Below, in pieces: positions 7,586-17,402 of a DNA stretch of 64,000 bases. Positions within the stretch are counted from its first letter, which is position 1, and each line of letters starts with the position of its first letter. Below the pieces are notes generated by a model. The model had not been told where the DNA came from and made no database searches. It worked only from the letters and a program-made list of their open reading frames with translations. The position numbers were made by a program, and so were the translations under genes. Source of the stretch: AC-32 sp963765785 (GTDB lineage: Bacteria > Actinomycetota > Thermoleophilia > Gaiellales > Gaiellaceae); contig CAVXXW010000020.1 in NCBI GenBank assembly GCA_963765785.1, forward strand, positions 93,605 through 157,604. Direction: 5' to 3'.

Positions 7586-8637
7586 TCAGAGCGAACGAGT
7601 CAGCACGCGCACTGGCGTGCCGATCGGCGCGAAACGGTAGAGCAGCTGCGACCAGTACTGCGGGACGCGCACGCAGCCGTGCGAGGCGGCCTGCGTCGGG
7701 ACGTCCGGGTACTCGTGGAACGCGATTCCGCCATAGAAGCAGCTCGCCCACGGCAGCCACTCCTGGAACGGGTACGACCACGACTTGACCTCCTTGCGGA
7801 AGATCTGGAACGACCCGGGCGGCGTCGCGTTCTCGCCCTTGCCGGTCGAGACCGGGACCGTGAGCACGACGCGGCTGCCCTGCTCGAGGAGCGCAAGTTG
7901 CCGGTCGAGCAGGACTTCGATCCGCTGGCCGCTGCCCATAACGATCGACATAGGTCGAAGGGCCGCCGCGAGCGCCCGCATCGTGGCCGGGCCGGCAACC
8001 CCGTCCGGCGCGAGACCCACCCACTTCTGGAACCCGGTCACGGCCAACGTCGTCTCCGGGCCTGCCCTGCCGTCGATGTCGGCCGCCGGCAGGAAGCTCA
8101 AGTCGGCAAGCCGGCGCCGCAGCTTCTTGATGGCCGGGGAGGGCGGCCTCAACCGCGGTTGCGGGTGCGGCGGCAGCTCGCTCTTCGGCCGCGCGATGTC
8201 GCGCCTGGTCAGCGGGAGACTCAGGTCGTAGAGCGGAAAGGCCGACGGAGCCGGCTCCTGTCCCTCGATGCGGAGGAGCACCGACCGCACGCCTCGAACC
8301 GAGGAGACCGTGTAGACGAGCTGCGCGAGCCTCGCGTCCCGCCAAGCCGGCCTGCCGGACGGAAGGCCCCGCTGAGATCCACCGTCACGGTCGAGCCCGA
8401 ACGCGACGTATGTCGCACCCGCGTTGCCGTCGGGACGAACGTGCGCAGTCCGCGGCGCGTAGGCGGGCCGGCAAACAGCTTCGCGATCGCGGCTTGCGGG
8501 GTCCGCGCGACCACCTGGACGGGGACGAGCTGCTGGCCGAGCACGAAGTACGTCTTCGTGCCGGGCGTCGCGCCGTGCGCCGCCGAGCCTCCCAGCGCGG
8601 CGACGACGAGCGCCGCCACCAACGTGCGTCGAATCAC
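7586..8637 (-). CDS. Exported GerMN - peptidoglycan-binding - L,D-transpeptidase protein (frameshifted in this sequence)
   Basis: The N-terminal part encodes a signal peptide (VIRRTLVAALVVAALGGSAAHGA in essence) and a GerMN domain (TKTYFVLGQQLVPV, KLFAGPP, VTVDLSGAF). The frame then breaks near 8341-8352. The continuing frame carries VYTVSSVRGVRSVLLRIEG, which finishes GerMN, then a peptidoglycan-binding repeat (DGRAGPETTLAVTGFQKW) and a YkuD L,D-transpeptidase domain whose catalytic cysteine is in SHGCVRVP. One missing base would join the frames. The expected role is cross-linking of cell-wall peptides outside the membrane. The GTG start overlaps the stop of the upstream 74-residue gene in a GTGA, which supports this start and translational coupling. 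Confidence 0.8.
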
Positions 8638-8858
8638 GCTTCGTCGTGCCGCGGACGGGTCGCGAGCTCGCCGTGGTCGCCTTCGAGCGAGATCGGGTCG
8701 ACCTGCCAGTCGAGGCCCTCGTGCGGGCGCCTTGCGACCACGCGCCCGTCGGCGTCGAGCTCCACCAGCTCGCCCCGAACCGCGACGCTCTCGTCCTCGG
8801 TGCGGTTCCCGTCGGCGTCGTAGAGGACGGTCTCTACCCGGGTCGGACGCTCGGTCAT
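8634..8858 (-). CDS. Small acidic hypothetical protein (74 residues)
   Basis: The product is a compact beta-rich protein of unknown function with the repeating pattern ETVLYDADGNRTEDES and GELVELDADGRVVARR. It has no signal peptide or membrane segment. The ATG is preceded by GGAGG at a good distance, and its stop overlaps the GTG of the transpeptidase gene by four bases, so the two form an operon. The antisense frame across this region is a GC-rich shadow. Confidence 0.7.
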   Translation of the reverse strand: MTERPTRVETVLYDADGNRTEDESVAVRGELVELDADGRVVARRPHEGLDWQVDPISLEGDHGELATRPRHDEA

Positions 8859-8918
8859 CGCACACCTCCAACTGGCTGATGGCACTGCGGTGATCGATGA
8901 TCTCACGGCGGTGATGGT

Positions 8919-9893
8919 GTGAAGTCGGAGCCGTTCCTCGGCGGGCTCTCGCGCGCGGCGCGGGTCGGCAGCTCCGCGAGCCTGACGACGGTTCTCGTCG
9001 CCTTCGCCGCCAACCTCCTCGTCGCCATCGCGAAGTCGGTCGCAGCGGTGGTGACGGGGTCGGCTTCGATCCTGGCCGAAGCGGCGCACTCGTGGGCGGA
9101 CACCGGGAACGAGATCTTCCTGGTCGTCGCCGACCGCCGGTCGCGCCGGCCGCGCGACCGCAGGCATCCCTTCGGCCACGGCCGCGAGGCCTACGTGTGG
9201 TCGCTGCTCGCGGCACTCGGTCTGTTCGTCGCCGGCGCCGCCGTCTCCGTAACGCACGGCGTGCAGGAGCTCATCCACCCCGAGCCTGCCACCAACTTCA
9301 TCGTCGGCTACGTCGTGCTCGCAGTCTCGTTCGTACTCGAGGGGATCTCGTTCTTGCGCTCGCTCCGGCAGGCGCGGCCCACGGCGGAATTTCTGGAGCG
9401 CGACCTGATCGGCGGGGTCCTGGCCACCAGCGACCCGACGCTTCGAGCCGTGTTCGCGGAAGACGCCGCCGCGCTGATCGGCCTGGTCATCGCAGCCGTC
9501 GCGCTCGGTTTGCACGAGGTGACCGCCTCGTCGACCCCCGATGCGATCGGATCCATCCTGATCGGCCTCCTCCTCGCGGCGGTCGCGACCGTGCTGATCA
9601 ACCGGAACCGCGAGTTCCTGATCGGGGAAGAAGCGTCGCCGAACGTGCGCGCCGCCACGATCCAGGCGCTCCTCGCCGAGCCCGAGGTCGCCCGCGTGAC
9701 GTACCTGCGGCTCGAGATCGTCGGTCCGCGGCTCGTCTCGGTGATCGGCGACGTCGACCTCACCGGAGACGACACCGAGTCGAACCTAGCCGTCCGGCTC
9801 CGCGCGTTGGAGGCGAAGATCGACACCTCGCCCGCGGTGGCCGGCGTCGTGCTCAGCCTCTCCGCGCCGGACGAGCCGTCGCTAACCGGATGA
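8919..9893 (+). CDS. Cation diffusion facilitator (CDF) family transporter
   Basis: This 324-residue membrane protein fits CDF proteins, which export divalent metals such as Zn2+ or Mn2+ in exchange for protons. The metal-binding positions of TM2 and TM5 are visible in AEAAHSWADTGNE and FAEDAAALIGL, and the HPFGHGREAYVWSL loop is characteristic. About six membrane segments are followed by a cytoplasmic ferredoxin-like domain (about 230-324; VTYLRLEIVGPRLV). The start is GTG at 8919. Its promoter region faces the divergent 74-residue/transpeptidase operon 60 bases away, so the two may be co-regulated. Metal specificity cannot be read directly. Confidence 0.9.
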   Translation: MKSEPFLGGLSRAARVGSSASLTTVLVAFAANLLVAIAKSVAAVVTGSASILAEAAHSWADTGNEIFLVVADRRSRRPRDRRHPFGHGREAYVWSLLAALGLFVAGAAVSVTHGVQELIHPEPATNFIVGYVVLAVSFVLEGISFLRSLRQARPTAEFLERDLIGGVLATSDPTLRAVFAEDAAALIGLVIAAVALGLHEVTASSTPDAIGSILIGLLLAAVATVLINRNREFLIGEEASPNVRAATIQALLAEPEVARVTYLRLEIVGPRLVSVIGDVDLTGDDTESNLAVRLRALEAKIDTSPAVAGVVLSLSAPDEPSLTG

Positions 9894-9930
9894 GCGTACG
9901 ATCGGCGCCGACGTCTCGAAGGAGCTGACG

Positions 9931-10587
9931 ATGGAACAGTCCGGCGCGGTTCTCCAACCGCCGCTGAGTCGCGACGAGTCGGGGACCCTGCTCGGCCAGA
10001 CGATGGGCCTGGTCGCGGTCACCGCCGGGCTGTTCGCGCTCGGCGCCTACCTCGGCCGCGACATCTCCTACCACTGGGGCTGGGTCTTCTTCATCGCGTC
10101 GTTCGGCCTCCTGTTCGCGATGAACTTCGCGGCGCAGCGCTCGGAAGGGCTCGCGATCACGCTCCTGTTCGGCTTCGGCGTCCTGATCGGCCTCGCCGTC
10201 TCGCCGACGCTCGTGTACTACGCGAGCACGAACCCGCAGGTCCTGTGGCAAGCCGGCGGAGCGACCGCGCTCTTCATCGCCGGCTTCGGCTCCTATGGCT
10301 ACGCGACCCGGCGGGACCTGTCCGCAATCGCCCGCTACTTCTTCTGGGCGCTGATCGCGCTGATCGTGTTCGGGATCGTGCTGATCTTCGTCCGGATCCC
10401 GAGCGGCGAGCTGATCTACGCCATTCTCGGACTCGTCATCTTCGCCGGCCTGACGGCGTACGACTTCCAGCGGTTGCGCCGTGCACAGGACATCCGCGGT
10501 GCGCCACTCCTCGCGGCGTCGATCTTCCTCGACATCCTCAACGTCTTCCTGCTGCTGCTGTCGATCTTCGGCGGCAGCCGCCGCTAG
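9931..10587 (+). CDS. Bax inhibitor-1/YccA family membrane protein
   Basis: This 218-residue protein is almost entirely hydrophobic, with seven likely membrane segments, and ends in the usual family pattern: LTAYDFQRLRRAQ followed by SIFLDILNVFLLLLSIFG. The aspartate in LTAYD and the late acidic position match the Ca2+/H+-leak pore of bacterial BI-1 homologues. It starts at ATG 9931 with AAGGAG just upstream. It lies 37 bases after the CDF gene on the same strand, so the two may be co-transcribed as ion-homeostasis genes. Confidence 0.92.
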   Translation: MEQSGAVLQPPLSRDESGTLLGQTMGLVAVTAGLFALGAYLGRDISYHWGWVFFIASFGLLFAMNFAAQRSEGLAITLLFGFGVLIGLAVSPTLVYYASTNPQVLWQAGGATALFIAGFGSYGYATRRDLSAIARYFFWALIALIVFGIVLIFVRIPSGELIYAILGLVIFAGLTAYDFQRLRRAQDIRGAPLLAASIFLDILNVFLLLLSIFGGSRR

Positions 10588-11109
10588 CTACGACGCGGGC
10601 GCCCCTACGCGCGCCGGCACGACCCAGTCCGGCCGCACGAAGTGGCACGTGTACCCGTTCGGGTACTTCAGCAGGTAGTCCTGGTGCTCCGGCTCGGCCT
10701 CCCAGAACGGCCCGGCGGGCGCGACCGCGGTGACGACCTTGCCGGGCCAGCGGCCCGACGCCTCGACGTCGGCGATCGTCTCTTCGGCGACGCGCTTCTG
10801 CTCGTCGTCGAGGTAGAAGATCGCCGAGCGATAGCTCGTCCCGATGTCGTTTCCCTGGCGGTTCATCGTCGTCGGGTCGTGGACCTGGAAGAAGAACTCG
10901 AGCAGGTTCCGGTACGACGTCTGCTCCGGGTCGAAGACGACCTCGATCGCCTCCGCATGCGAGCCGTGGTTGCCGTAGGTCGCGTTGTCGACGTCGCCGC
11001 CGGAGTACCCCACCCTCGTCGAGATCACGCCGGGCTGCCTCCGGAAGAGGTCCTGCAAGCCCCAGAAGCATCCGCCGGCCAGAATTGCCTTCTCGACCGC
11101 TTCACTCAC
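10588..11109 (-). CDS. msrA: Peptide-methionine (S)-S-oxide reductase MsrA
   Basis: MsrA reduces methionine-S-sulfoxide in oxidised proteins. The catalytic Cys14 is in the invariant GGCFWG motif, followed by GVISTRVGYSGGDVDNATY, HAEAIEVVFDP, FFQVHDPTTMNRQGNDIGTSYRSAIF and YLLKYPNGYTCHF, given here as separate blocks. At 173 residues it is of normal single-domain length. The GTG start has a strong GGAGGTGA upstream. The stop codon abuts the end of the convergent BI-1 gene. It is divergent from the aldo/keto reductase. Confidence 0.96.
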   Translation of the reverse strand: MSEAVEKAILAGGCFWGLQDLFRRQPGVISTRVGYSGGDVDNATYGNHGSHAEAIEVVFDPEQTSYRNLLEFFFQVHDPTTMNRQGNDIGTSYRSAIFYLDDEQKRVAEETIADVEASGRWPGKVVTAVAPAGPFWEAEPEHQDYLLKYPNGYTCHFVRPDWVVPARVGAPAS

Positions 11110-11193
11110 GTCCGGTCACCTCCATAGAAACGGGTCGCCGATCACTCTAGCCCCGCGTGGTTGCCTGACGGCGGCCACGGGTACGGTGCGGCC

Positions 11194-11952
11194 GTGGACG
11201 CGACGCTGACGCTCGGCGACACCGAGGTCGCCCGGATCGGGCTCGGGACGAACCGGCTGACGAACACGCCGGAGCGCGTGCAGCTCGTCCAGGACGCCGT
11301 CGCCGCCGGCATCGGCTACGTCGACACGGCTCACTCATACACCGGCGGCGAGAGCGAGGCGACGATCGGCGCCGCCGTCACCGCGGGAGCGGTCGTGGGA
11401 ACGAAAGGCGGCTTCGCGCAGAGCAGCGGCAGCCCGGAGCGGCTCCGGGCCCAAATCGACGAGAGCCTGCGCCGGCTGCGAACCGACAGCATCGGGCTCT
11501 ACTACCTTCACCGCGTCGACCCGGAGACGCCGCTCGAGGAGAGCCTCGGCGCGATCGCCGAGTACCGGGAGGCCGGGCGGATCCGAAAGGTCGGCCTCTC
11601 CCAGGTCGACGTCGAGCAGATCGAGCGGGCGCGAAAAGTCGTGCCGATCGCCGCCGTCCAGAACCACTACAACCTCGCCGAGCGCGGCTACGACGGCGTC
11701 GTCGACCACTGCGCGCGCGAGGGCATCGTCTTCGTGCCCTACTTCCCGCTGCGCCCCGACGGCGGCCCCGCGGTCGACGAGATCGCCGAGCGCCGCGGCG
11801 CCACGCCCGCCCAGGTCAAGCTCGCGTGGCTCCTCAAGCGCTCGCCCGCGATGCTTCCTATCCCGGGCAGTCTGTCGCTCGACCACGTCCGCGAGAACCT
11901 CGCCGCGCTCAAGCTCGAGCTGAGCGACGAGGAGTTCGAAGCGCTCAGCTAG
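11194..11952 (+). CDS. Aldo/keto reductase
   Basis: This 252-residue protein has the AKR catalytic tetrad: Asp and Tyr in YVDTAHSYTGGESE, Lys in VVGTKGGF and His in LYYLHRVDP. The C-terminal NADP-binding part contains MLPIPGSLSLDHVRENL. The protein is somewhat shorter than usual AKRs (about 300), lacking some loops. A GTG at 11194 precedes the first strand (DATLTLGDTEVARIGLGT); an earlier TTG at 11161 is possible. A TACGGT sequence lies a few bases upstream, so a leaderless transcript may be used. Its stop codon shares a CTAG with the restored stop of the convergent MFS gene. The substrate is unknown. Confidence 0.88.
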   Translation: MDATLTLGDTEVARIGLGTNRLTNTPERVQLVQDAVAAGIGYVDTAHSYTGGESEATIGAAVTAGAVVGTKGGFAQSSGSPERLRAQIDESLRRLRTDSIGLYYLHRVDPETPLEESLGAIAEYREAGRIRKVGLSQVDVEQIERARKVVPIAAVQNHYNLAERGYDGVVDHCAREGIVFVPYFPLRPDGGPAVDEIAERRGATPAQVKLAWLLKRSPAMLPIPGSLSLDHVRENLAALKLELSDEEFEALS

Positions 11953-13546
11953 CCGAGGACCATTCCCTCGGCGGAGGATGACGGCTCCGGGTCCGGGAGC
12001 CGCGTCATGCGGAAGCCGTTGAGCAGGCCGAGCAGGGCGGCGAGGAAGGGATCAACAGCGCGATCTGAAGCGCGCGCGGCCTCGCCTTCGTGTTGATGTG
12101 GAGGATCTCAGCCTTCACGTCGGCCGGCTGGTCGACGAGCAGCGCTTCCAGGTGGGTGTTCGTCATCACCTCGGCGTTCTTCTCGAGGCCCTTCGAGACC
12201 TTCGTCTTCTCCGTCGGCGAGAGCACCGCGCTCTCGTTGGCCAGGTGCGTGAAGATCAGCGAGAGCGAGGCGAGCATGATCGCCCCGGCAAAGGCGAGCC
12301 CGAAGGAGAGGCCGAACGACCCGCCGGCCGAGTTGACGCCGGCCGCCTCGCTGACTCGCTCCTCCTCGATGGGGGACAGCGTGTAGTTGTTGAGCTGAGA
12401 GACGAGCAGCCCGAGACCGCACCCCGCGATCAGCAGCGGGACGACCATCCACCAGCCCGAGTGGGCCCGCGGCACGATCGGGATCAGCACCGCCACGCCG
12501 AGGGCGAGGAGGAAGAAGCCGCCACGGATGATCCTGCTCGGGCTCCGGTCGCCGGCCTTCCGGCCCACGAGCAGCGCGACAAAGAACATGCTCAGCGAGA
12601 GCGGCGCGAGCGAGAGCCCTGCCTCGAGCGCGTTGTACTCGAGCACCATCTGCAGGTAGATCGGGAGCGCGATCATCATCCCGCCGAGCGCGATCTGCTG
12701 GAGCGTCTGGCCGGAGATCCCGAGCCTGAAGTACTTGGACGAGAAGAGGCCGATGTCGAGCAGCGCGGGCTTGCCTTCCCGCTTGCGGCGCGAGAGCCAC
12801 CAGTAGAGCGACCCGAGCGCGACCAGGCCGACGGCGATCAGCGCGCCGACCGCGCCGCCGCCCTTCTCCCAGACGAGGATCCCGAGCACGACGCCGCCCA
12901 TCCCGACCGCCGAGAGGATCGCGCCGACGACGTCGACGCCGCGATCGCCGGTGTACGGGACGTCGCGGACGAGCCTCAGGCCCGAGAGGACGATCGCGAT
13001 GATCACCGCTTCGCCGGCGAACGCGACCCGCCAGGAGAGGTAGGTCGTGATGAAGCCGCCGAGCAGCGGGCCGACCGCTGCGGCGATCGCGGCCGCCGCG
13101 CCGACGAGGGCGTACGCCTTCCGCTGCATCGGCCCCTCGAAGTTGCCGTGGATGAGCGACTGCATGGCCGGGAGCAGCAGCGACGCGCCCAGGCCGCCAA
13201 TGATCGCCCAGAAGATCACGATCGTGGCCAGGTTCTGCGCCAGCGTCATCGCGATCGCCCCGGTCGCGTAGCCGAGCAGGCCGATGATGTACGCGAGCTT
13301 GCGCCCGATCAGGTCGCCGACCTTGCTTGAGGTCAGGATGAAGGCCGCCGAGACGAGCGCCTCGAGCGCGATCGCCGACTGGACGCCGCTCGCCGTCGTG
13401 TGCAGGTCGTGGACGACGGCGGAGATGGACACGTTCATCAGCGACGTGTCGACGACGAGGACGAACATCGCCATCGAGAGCAGGATCGCCAGGCGCTCGT
13501 CGCCCGACGCCTGCTGCGGCGCCGCAACGCTTGCTTCGGTGCTCAC
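11949..13546 (-). CDS. MFS transporter, DHA2 (14-TM) type, frameshifted at its 3' end
   Basis: The protein resembles multidrug exporters with about 14 membrane segments; the motif GDLIGRKLAY between TM2 and TM3 and the LPAMQSLIHG region are typical. As sequenced, the frame ends at 12005 with a non-native tail. One extra base at 12045-12050 (CCCTTCC on the coding strand) restores FLAALLGLLNGFRMTRL and a stop at 11949 that shares CTAG with the aldo/keto reductase stop. The GTG start at 13546 overlaps the stop of the upstream ATPase (GTGA), so it is the third gene of the OTC-ATPase-MFS operon. The substrate is unknown, but coupling to the ATPase suggests a transport role in the same response. 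Confidence 0.88.
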
Positions 13547-16326
13547 GCGCCGGTCGTCGTCGTCGCGGCGACCCCGGCCGAGACAGCTTCCTCGGCCGGC
13601 TCCTGCTCGACCCGGCGCCGGAGGAACAGCTTGCGGATCTCCGTCAGGGCGACGGCCGCGAAGCCCGAGACGATGCAGATCAGCCACATGTGCAGCGTCA
13701 GCGGGACGGTGTCGAGGATCCGGTTCAGCACGTCGAGCTGCGGCGCGAGCAGGATCGCCAGCACCGAGAGGCCCGAGAGCATCAGGAACTTCCGGTCGCC
13801 CAGGACGTCGAGGCTGAAGACCGACTGCAGCTCGTCGCGCTCGCAGAAGGCGTAGAAGAGGTTCGCGATCGCGAACGACGTCACGCCCATCGTGCGCGCC
13901 GTCGGCGTGTCGTATGCGTGGGCGGCCCAGGCGATCACGCCGATCGTGGCGGCACCCATCACGAGGCCGACGAACGCAAGCCAGAGCAGCTTCGGCCTCG
14001 GCAGAATCTGCGCCTCGGGGTCGCGCGGCTTCCGCTTCATCAGACCCTCGGCCGGCTCGCCGTAGCCGAGCCCGATCGCCTCGAACACCTGCGTCGTGAA
14101 GTTGAGGTACAGCGTCTGCAGCGGCACGAACGCGACGCCGGCGACGATGTTGAAGACCGCCGCGCCGAGGAAGGTGATAACGAGCCCGAACAGGGCGCCC
14201 ATCTGGAAGCGGATGTACTTCGTCAGGTTGTCGTAGAGCCCGCGGCCGAGCTCGACGGCCTTCACGATCGTCGCGAAGTTGTCGTCGGTGAGGATCATCG
14301 CCGCGGCCTCCTTGGAGACCTCGGTGCCGGTGATGCCCATCGCGATGCCGATGTCGGCGCGCTTCAGCGCGGGCGCGTCGTTCACGCCGTCGCCGGTCAT
14401 AGCGACGATGTGCCCCTTCCGCTTCAGCGTGTCCACGAGCCGCACCTTGTGCTCGGGCGTGACGCGGGCGATGACGCCGATCTCGTCGACCTGCGCGAGC
14501 AGCTCGTCGTCGCTCATCGCCCCGAACTCCGCGCCGGTGATCGCGCGGCCGGGGATGCCGAGATCGTTCGCGATCGCCGCCGCGGTGACGGCGTGGTCGC
14601 CGGTGATCATCCGCACCTGGATGCCGGCGCCGTGCGCGTTCGCGATCGCGTCCCTCGCCGTCGGCCGGGGCGGGTCGACGATGCCGACGAGCGCAAGCAC
14701 GGTCAGCCCGTCGAGCAGCGGGAGCAGGTCGGCGTTCGGGTCGAAGCTCTCCGGGTCGAAGTCCTTCCGGCCGGTGGCGAGCACGCGCAGGCCCTGCTCG
14801 CCGAGGCGCTGGTTCTCCGCCTCGTACCGTTGCTTGAAGGCGTCGTCGGCGGCGACCGGCAAGAGGTCCTCGGGCGAAAGGGTCTCCGTCGCGCGCGCAA
14901 GCAGCTGGTCGGGCGCGCCCTTGACGAAGCAGCGCACGACCGAGCGGCCGGACTCGTCCTTCATCCGATGGAAGGTCGCCATCAGCTTGTACGCGGCGTC
15001 GAAGGGCAGCTCGGCGACGCGCGGGTACTCCTCGCGCGTGGCCGTCGTCGAAAGACCGCCCTTCTCGCCGAGCACGACGAGCGCGCCCTCGGTCGGGTCG
15101 CCGACGAGCTCGCCGTCTCTCACGACCGCGTCGCAGGCGAGCACCATCGGCTGCATGAACGGCTCTAGGTCGACGTCGGGCTGGCCGGCGACCTTCTTGA
15201 TCGACCCCTGCGTCGAGTAGCCGTTGCCGTCGACCGTGTAGCGCCGGCCCGGGATCGTCAGCTCCACCGCGGTCATCTGGTTCAGCGTCAGTGTCCCGGT
15301 CTTGTCGGAGTTGATCGCCGAGGTCGAGCCGAGCGTCTCCGTCGAGCGCAGCCGCTTCATGATCGCGTTGGCCTTTGCGAGGGTCTGCGTGCCCATCGAA
15401 AGGATCGCCGTCACTACAGCGGGCAGGCCGGTCGGAATGGCGGCGATGGCGAAGGCGATCGCGGCGAGGAACGTCGTCTTGAACGAGTCCCCGTGCGACA
15501 TGTTCAGGACGATCGAGATCACCAGCGCGGTGCCCGAGATGACGAGGATCTGGCTCGTCAGCTTGTTCAGCTGCTTCGTCAGCGGCGAGGCTTGCTCGCT
15601 CTCCTCGGCAAGCATCCCCGAGATGTGACCGACCTCGGTCGCCATGCCGGTGGTCGTGACCACCAGCTCGCCGGCGCCGCGGGTGACGTTGGTGTTCATG
15701 TAGACCATGTCGGTCCGGTCGCCGAGCGGCGCCTCGGGCTCGGCGACCGTCTCGATGCCCTTCGAGACCGGCATGCTCTCGCCGGTCAGCGCCGACTCGT
15801 CGACCTCGAGCGTCGCGGCGCGCAGGAGCCGGCCGTCCGCCGGGACGACGTCTCCGGCCTCGAGCTGGACGACGTCGCCCGGGACGATCTGCTCCGCTGG
15901 GAGCTCGACGAGCTCGCCCCCGCGCCGGACCTTCGCCTTGACGATCATCATCTTCTGGAGCGCGGACACGGCGGCGGCGGCCTTGCCCTCCTGGTTCAAC
16001 CCGAGCACGGCGTTGAGCAGCGTGAGCCCGAGCAGCACCAGGCCTGTGCCGAGCTCGTGCAACGGCCAGATGCTCCCGATGCCGGCGACCAGGAGGACGA
16101 TCTGCATCGGGTCGCGGTACTGGCGCACGAACGCGTGCCAGCGCGGCTCGGTCTCGGCGGCGGTGAACGCGTTCGGCCCGTACTGCTCGAGCCGCTTCGA
16201 CGCCTCGTCGGGCGCGAGCCCGCCGTGGACGTCGACGCCGAGCTCGCCGGCGACCTGCTCACCGTCCAGCGCGAACCACTGCTTCTGCTCGGGCGCCTCC
16301 GTCGGTGGAGCCTCAGTCGTCGCCAT
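13543..16326 (-). CDS. P2-type cation-transporting ATPase
   Basis: This protein of about 927 residues has the full P-type ATPase layout: N-terminal cation ATPase domain (VHGGLAPDEASKRLEQYGPN), actuator TGES (in ALTGESMPVSKG), phosphorylated Asp in SDKTGTLTLNQM, nucleotide-binding KGAPDQLL, and hinge MTGDGVNDAPALKRADIG. Ten membrane segments are likely, with a C-terminal cation ATPase domain. It resembles Ca2+/Na+ pumps of the P2 group; the exact ion cannot be fixed. The ATG at 16326 was chosen over a longer frame because AGGGGCG precedes it. It lies 8 bases after the OTC stop and overlaps the MFS gene downstream. Confidence 0.92.
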   Translation of the reverse strand: MATTEAPPTEAPEQKQWFALDGEQVAGELGVDVHGGLAPDEASKRLEQYGPNAFTAAETEPRWHAFVRQYRDPMQIVLLVAGIGSIWPLHELGTGLVLLGLTLLNAVLGLNQEGKAAAAVSALQKMMIVKAKVRRGGELVELPAEQIVPGDVVQLEAGDVVPADGRLLRAATLEVDESALTGESMPVSKGIETVAEPEAPLGDRTDMVYMNTNVTRGAGELVVTTTGMATEVGHISGMLAEESEQASPLTKQLNKLTSQILVISGTALVISIVLNMSHGDSFKTTFLAAIAFAIAAIPTGLPAVVTAILSMGTQTLAKANAIMKRLRSTETLGSTSAINSDKTGTLTLNQMTAVELTIPGRRYTVDGNGYSTQGSIKKVAGQPDVDLEPFMQPMVLACDAVVRDGELVGDPTEGALVVLGEKGGLSTTATREEYPRVAELPFDAAYKLMATFHRMKDESGRSVVRCFVKGAPDQLLARATETLSPEDLLPVAADDAFKQRYEAENQRLGEQGLRVLATGRKDFDPESFDPNADLLPLLDGLTVLALVGIVDPPRPTARDAIANAHGAGIQVRMITGDHAVTAAAIANDLGIPGRAITGAEFGAMSDDELLAQVDEIGVIARVTPEHKVRLVDTLKRKGHIVAMTGDGVNDAPALKRADIGIAMGITGTEVSKEAAAMILTDDNFATIVKAVELGRGLYDNLTKYIRFQMGALFGLVITFLGAAVFNIVAGVAFVPLQTLYLNFTTQVFEAIGLGYGEPAEGLMKRKPRDPEAQILPRPKLLWLAFVGLVMGAATIGVIAWAAHAYDTPTARTMGVTSFAIANLFYAFCERDELQSVFSLDVLGDRKFLMLSGLSVLAILLAPQLDVLNRILDTVPLTLHMWLICIVSGFAAVALTEIRKLFLRRRVEQEPAEEAVSAGVAATTTTGA

Positions 16327-16334
16327 CGTCGCCC

Positions 16335-17342
16335 CTACGTGGACAGGGTGGCCACCAGCACGGCCTTGATCGTGTGCATTCGGTTCTCGGCCTCGTCCCA
16401 GACCAGCGAAGCCGGCGACTCGAAGACGTCGTCCGTCACCTCGAGCGCCTCCAGGCCGCACTGCTCGTAGAGCTCCTCGCCGACGGTCGTCTCCCGGTTG
16501 TGGAACGCCGGCAGGCAGTGCATGAACTTCACGTCCGGGTTGCCGGTCAGCCCCATCGTCTCCACGTTCACCTGGTACGGCTTGAGCAGCTCGATCCGCT
16601 CCGCCCACGCTTCCGCGGGCTCGCCCATCGAGACCCAGACGTCGGTCAGCAGGACGTCGCAGCCCGCGACCGCTTCGGCCACGTCCTCGGTGAGCGTGAT
16701 CTTCGCGCCGGTCTCGGCGGCGAAACCGTTCGCGAGCTCGACCACGTCGTCATCGGGCCAGAGCGACTTCGGCGCGGCGATCCGGACGTCCATCCCGAGC
16801 TTCGCGCCGCCCACGAGGTACGTGTTGGCCATGTTGAACCGGGCGTCACCGAGGTAGCAGAAGGCGACCTCGTTCAGCGGCTTCGGCACGTGCTCGCGGA
16901 TGGTGAGGAAGTCGGCCAGGATCTGCGTCGGATGCCACTCGTCGGTCAGGCCGTTGTAGACCGGTACCCCCGCGTAGGCCGCGAGCTCGTCTGCGATCTC
17001 CTGCCCGAAGCCGCGGTACTCGATCGCGTCGTACATCCGGCCGAGCACGCGCGCGGTGTCCTTGACCGACTCCTTGCGCCCCAGGTGCGAGCCGGACGGG
17101 CCGATGAAGGTCACGTGCGCGCCCTGGTCGTACGCCGCGACCTCGAACGCGCAGCGCGTCCGGGTCGAGTCCTTCTCGAAGATGAGCGCGATGTTCTTGC
17201 CGGCCAGCCGCCGCTCCTCGCGTCCCCCGCGCTTGGCCTCCTTCAGCTCGGCGGAGAGGTCGAGCAGGTAGCTGATCTCCTCCGGCGAGTAGTCGTTGAG
17301 CGTCAGCAAGTGCCGTCCTCGCAGGCTGGTGACGGTGCTCAT
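16335..17342 (-). CDS. argF: Ornithine carbamoyltransferase
   Basis: OTC interconverts ornithine plus carbamoyl phosphate and citrulline plus phosphate. The carbamoyl-phosphate motif STRTR is at residues 59-63, with HPTQ in DEWHPTQILADF, the ornithine-side segment around DVWVSMGE, and the HCLP motif in KFMHCLPAFHNRETT. At 335 residues it is full length and closer to the ArgF/ArcB type with ENRMHTIKAVLVATL at the end. The ATG at 17342 follows AAAGGAG. It is the first gene of an operon with a P-type ATPase and an MFS transporter; no other arginine genes are present, which leaves open a catabolic, ATP-yielding role. Confidence 0.93.
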   Translation of the reverse strand: MSTVTSLRGRHLLTLNDYSPEEISYLLDLSAELKEAKRGGREERRLAGKNIALIFEKDSTRTRCAFEVAAYDQGAHVTFIGPSGSHLGRKESVKDTARVLGRMYDAIEYRGFGQEIADELAAYAGVPVYNGLTDEWHPTQILADFLTIREHVPKPLNEVAFCYLGDARFNMANTYLVGGAKLGMDVRIAAPKSLWPDDDVVELANGFAAETGAKITLTEDVAEAVAGCDVLLTDVWVSMGEPAEAWAERIELLKPYQVNVETMGLTGNPDVKFMHCLPAFHNRETTVGEELYEQCGLEALEVTDDVFESPASLVWDEAENRMHTIKAVLVATLST

Positions 17343-17402
17343 TCCGGGCGTGGCTCCTTTCGAGACCGAGGGGTCGTGCGTATGCAAGCACCGCGCCGCC
17401 CA

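Noticed and set aside
12098..15168. Very long plus-strand open frames (410 and 545 codons) opposite the MFS and ATPase genes
   Set aside because: They are antisense shadows caused by high third-position GC; their products are Arg/Asp/Glu-rich without domains, whereas the minus-strand frames are recognised families.
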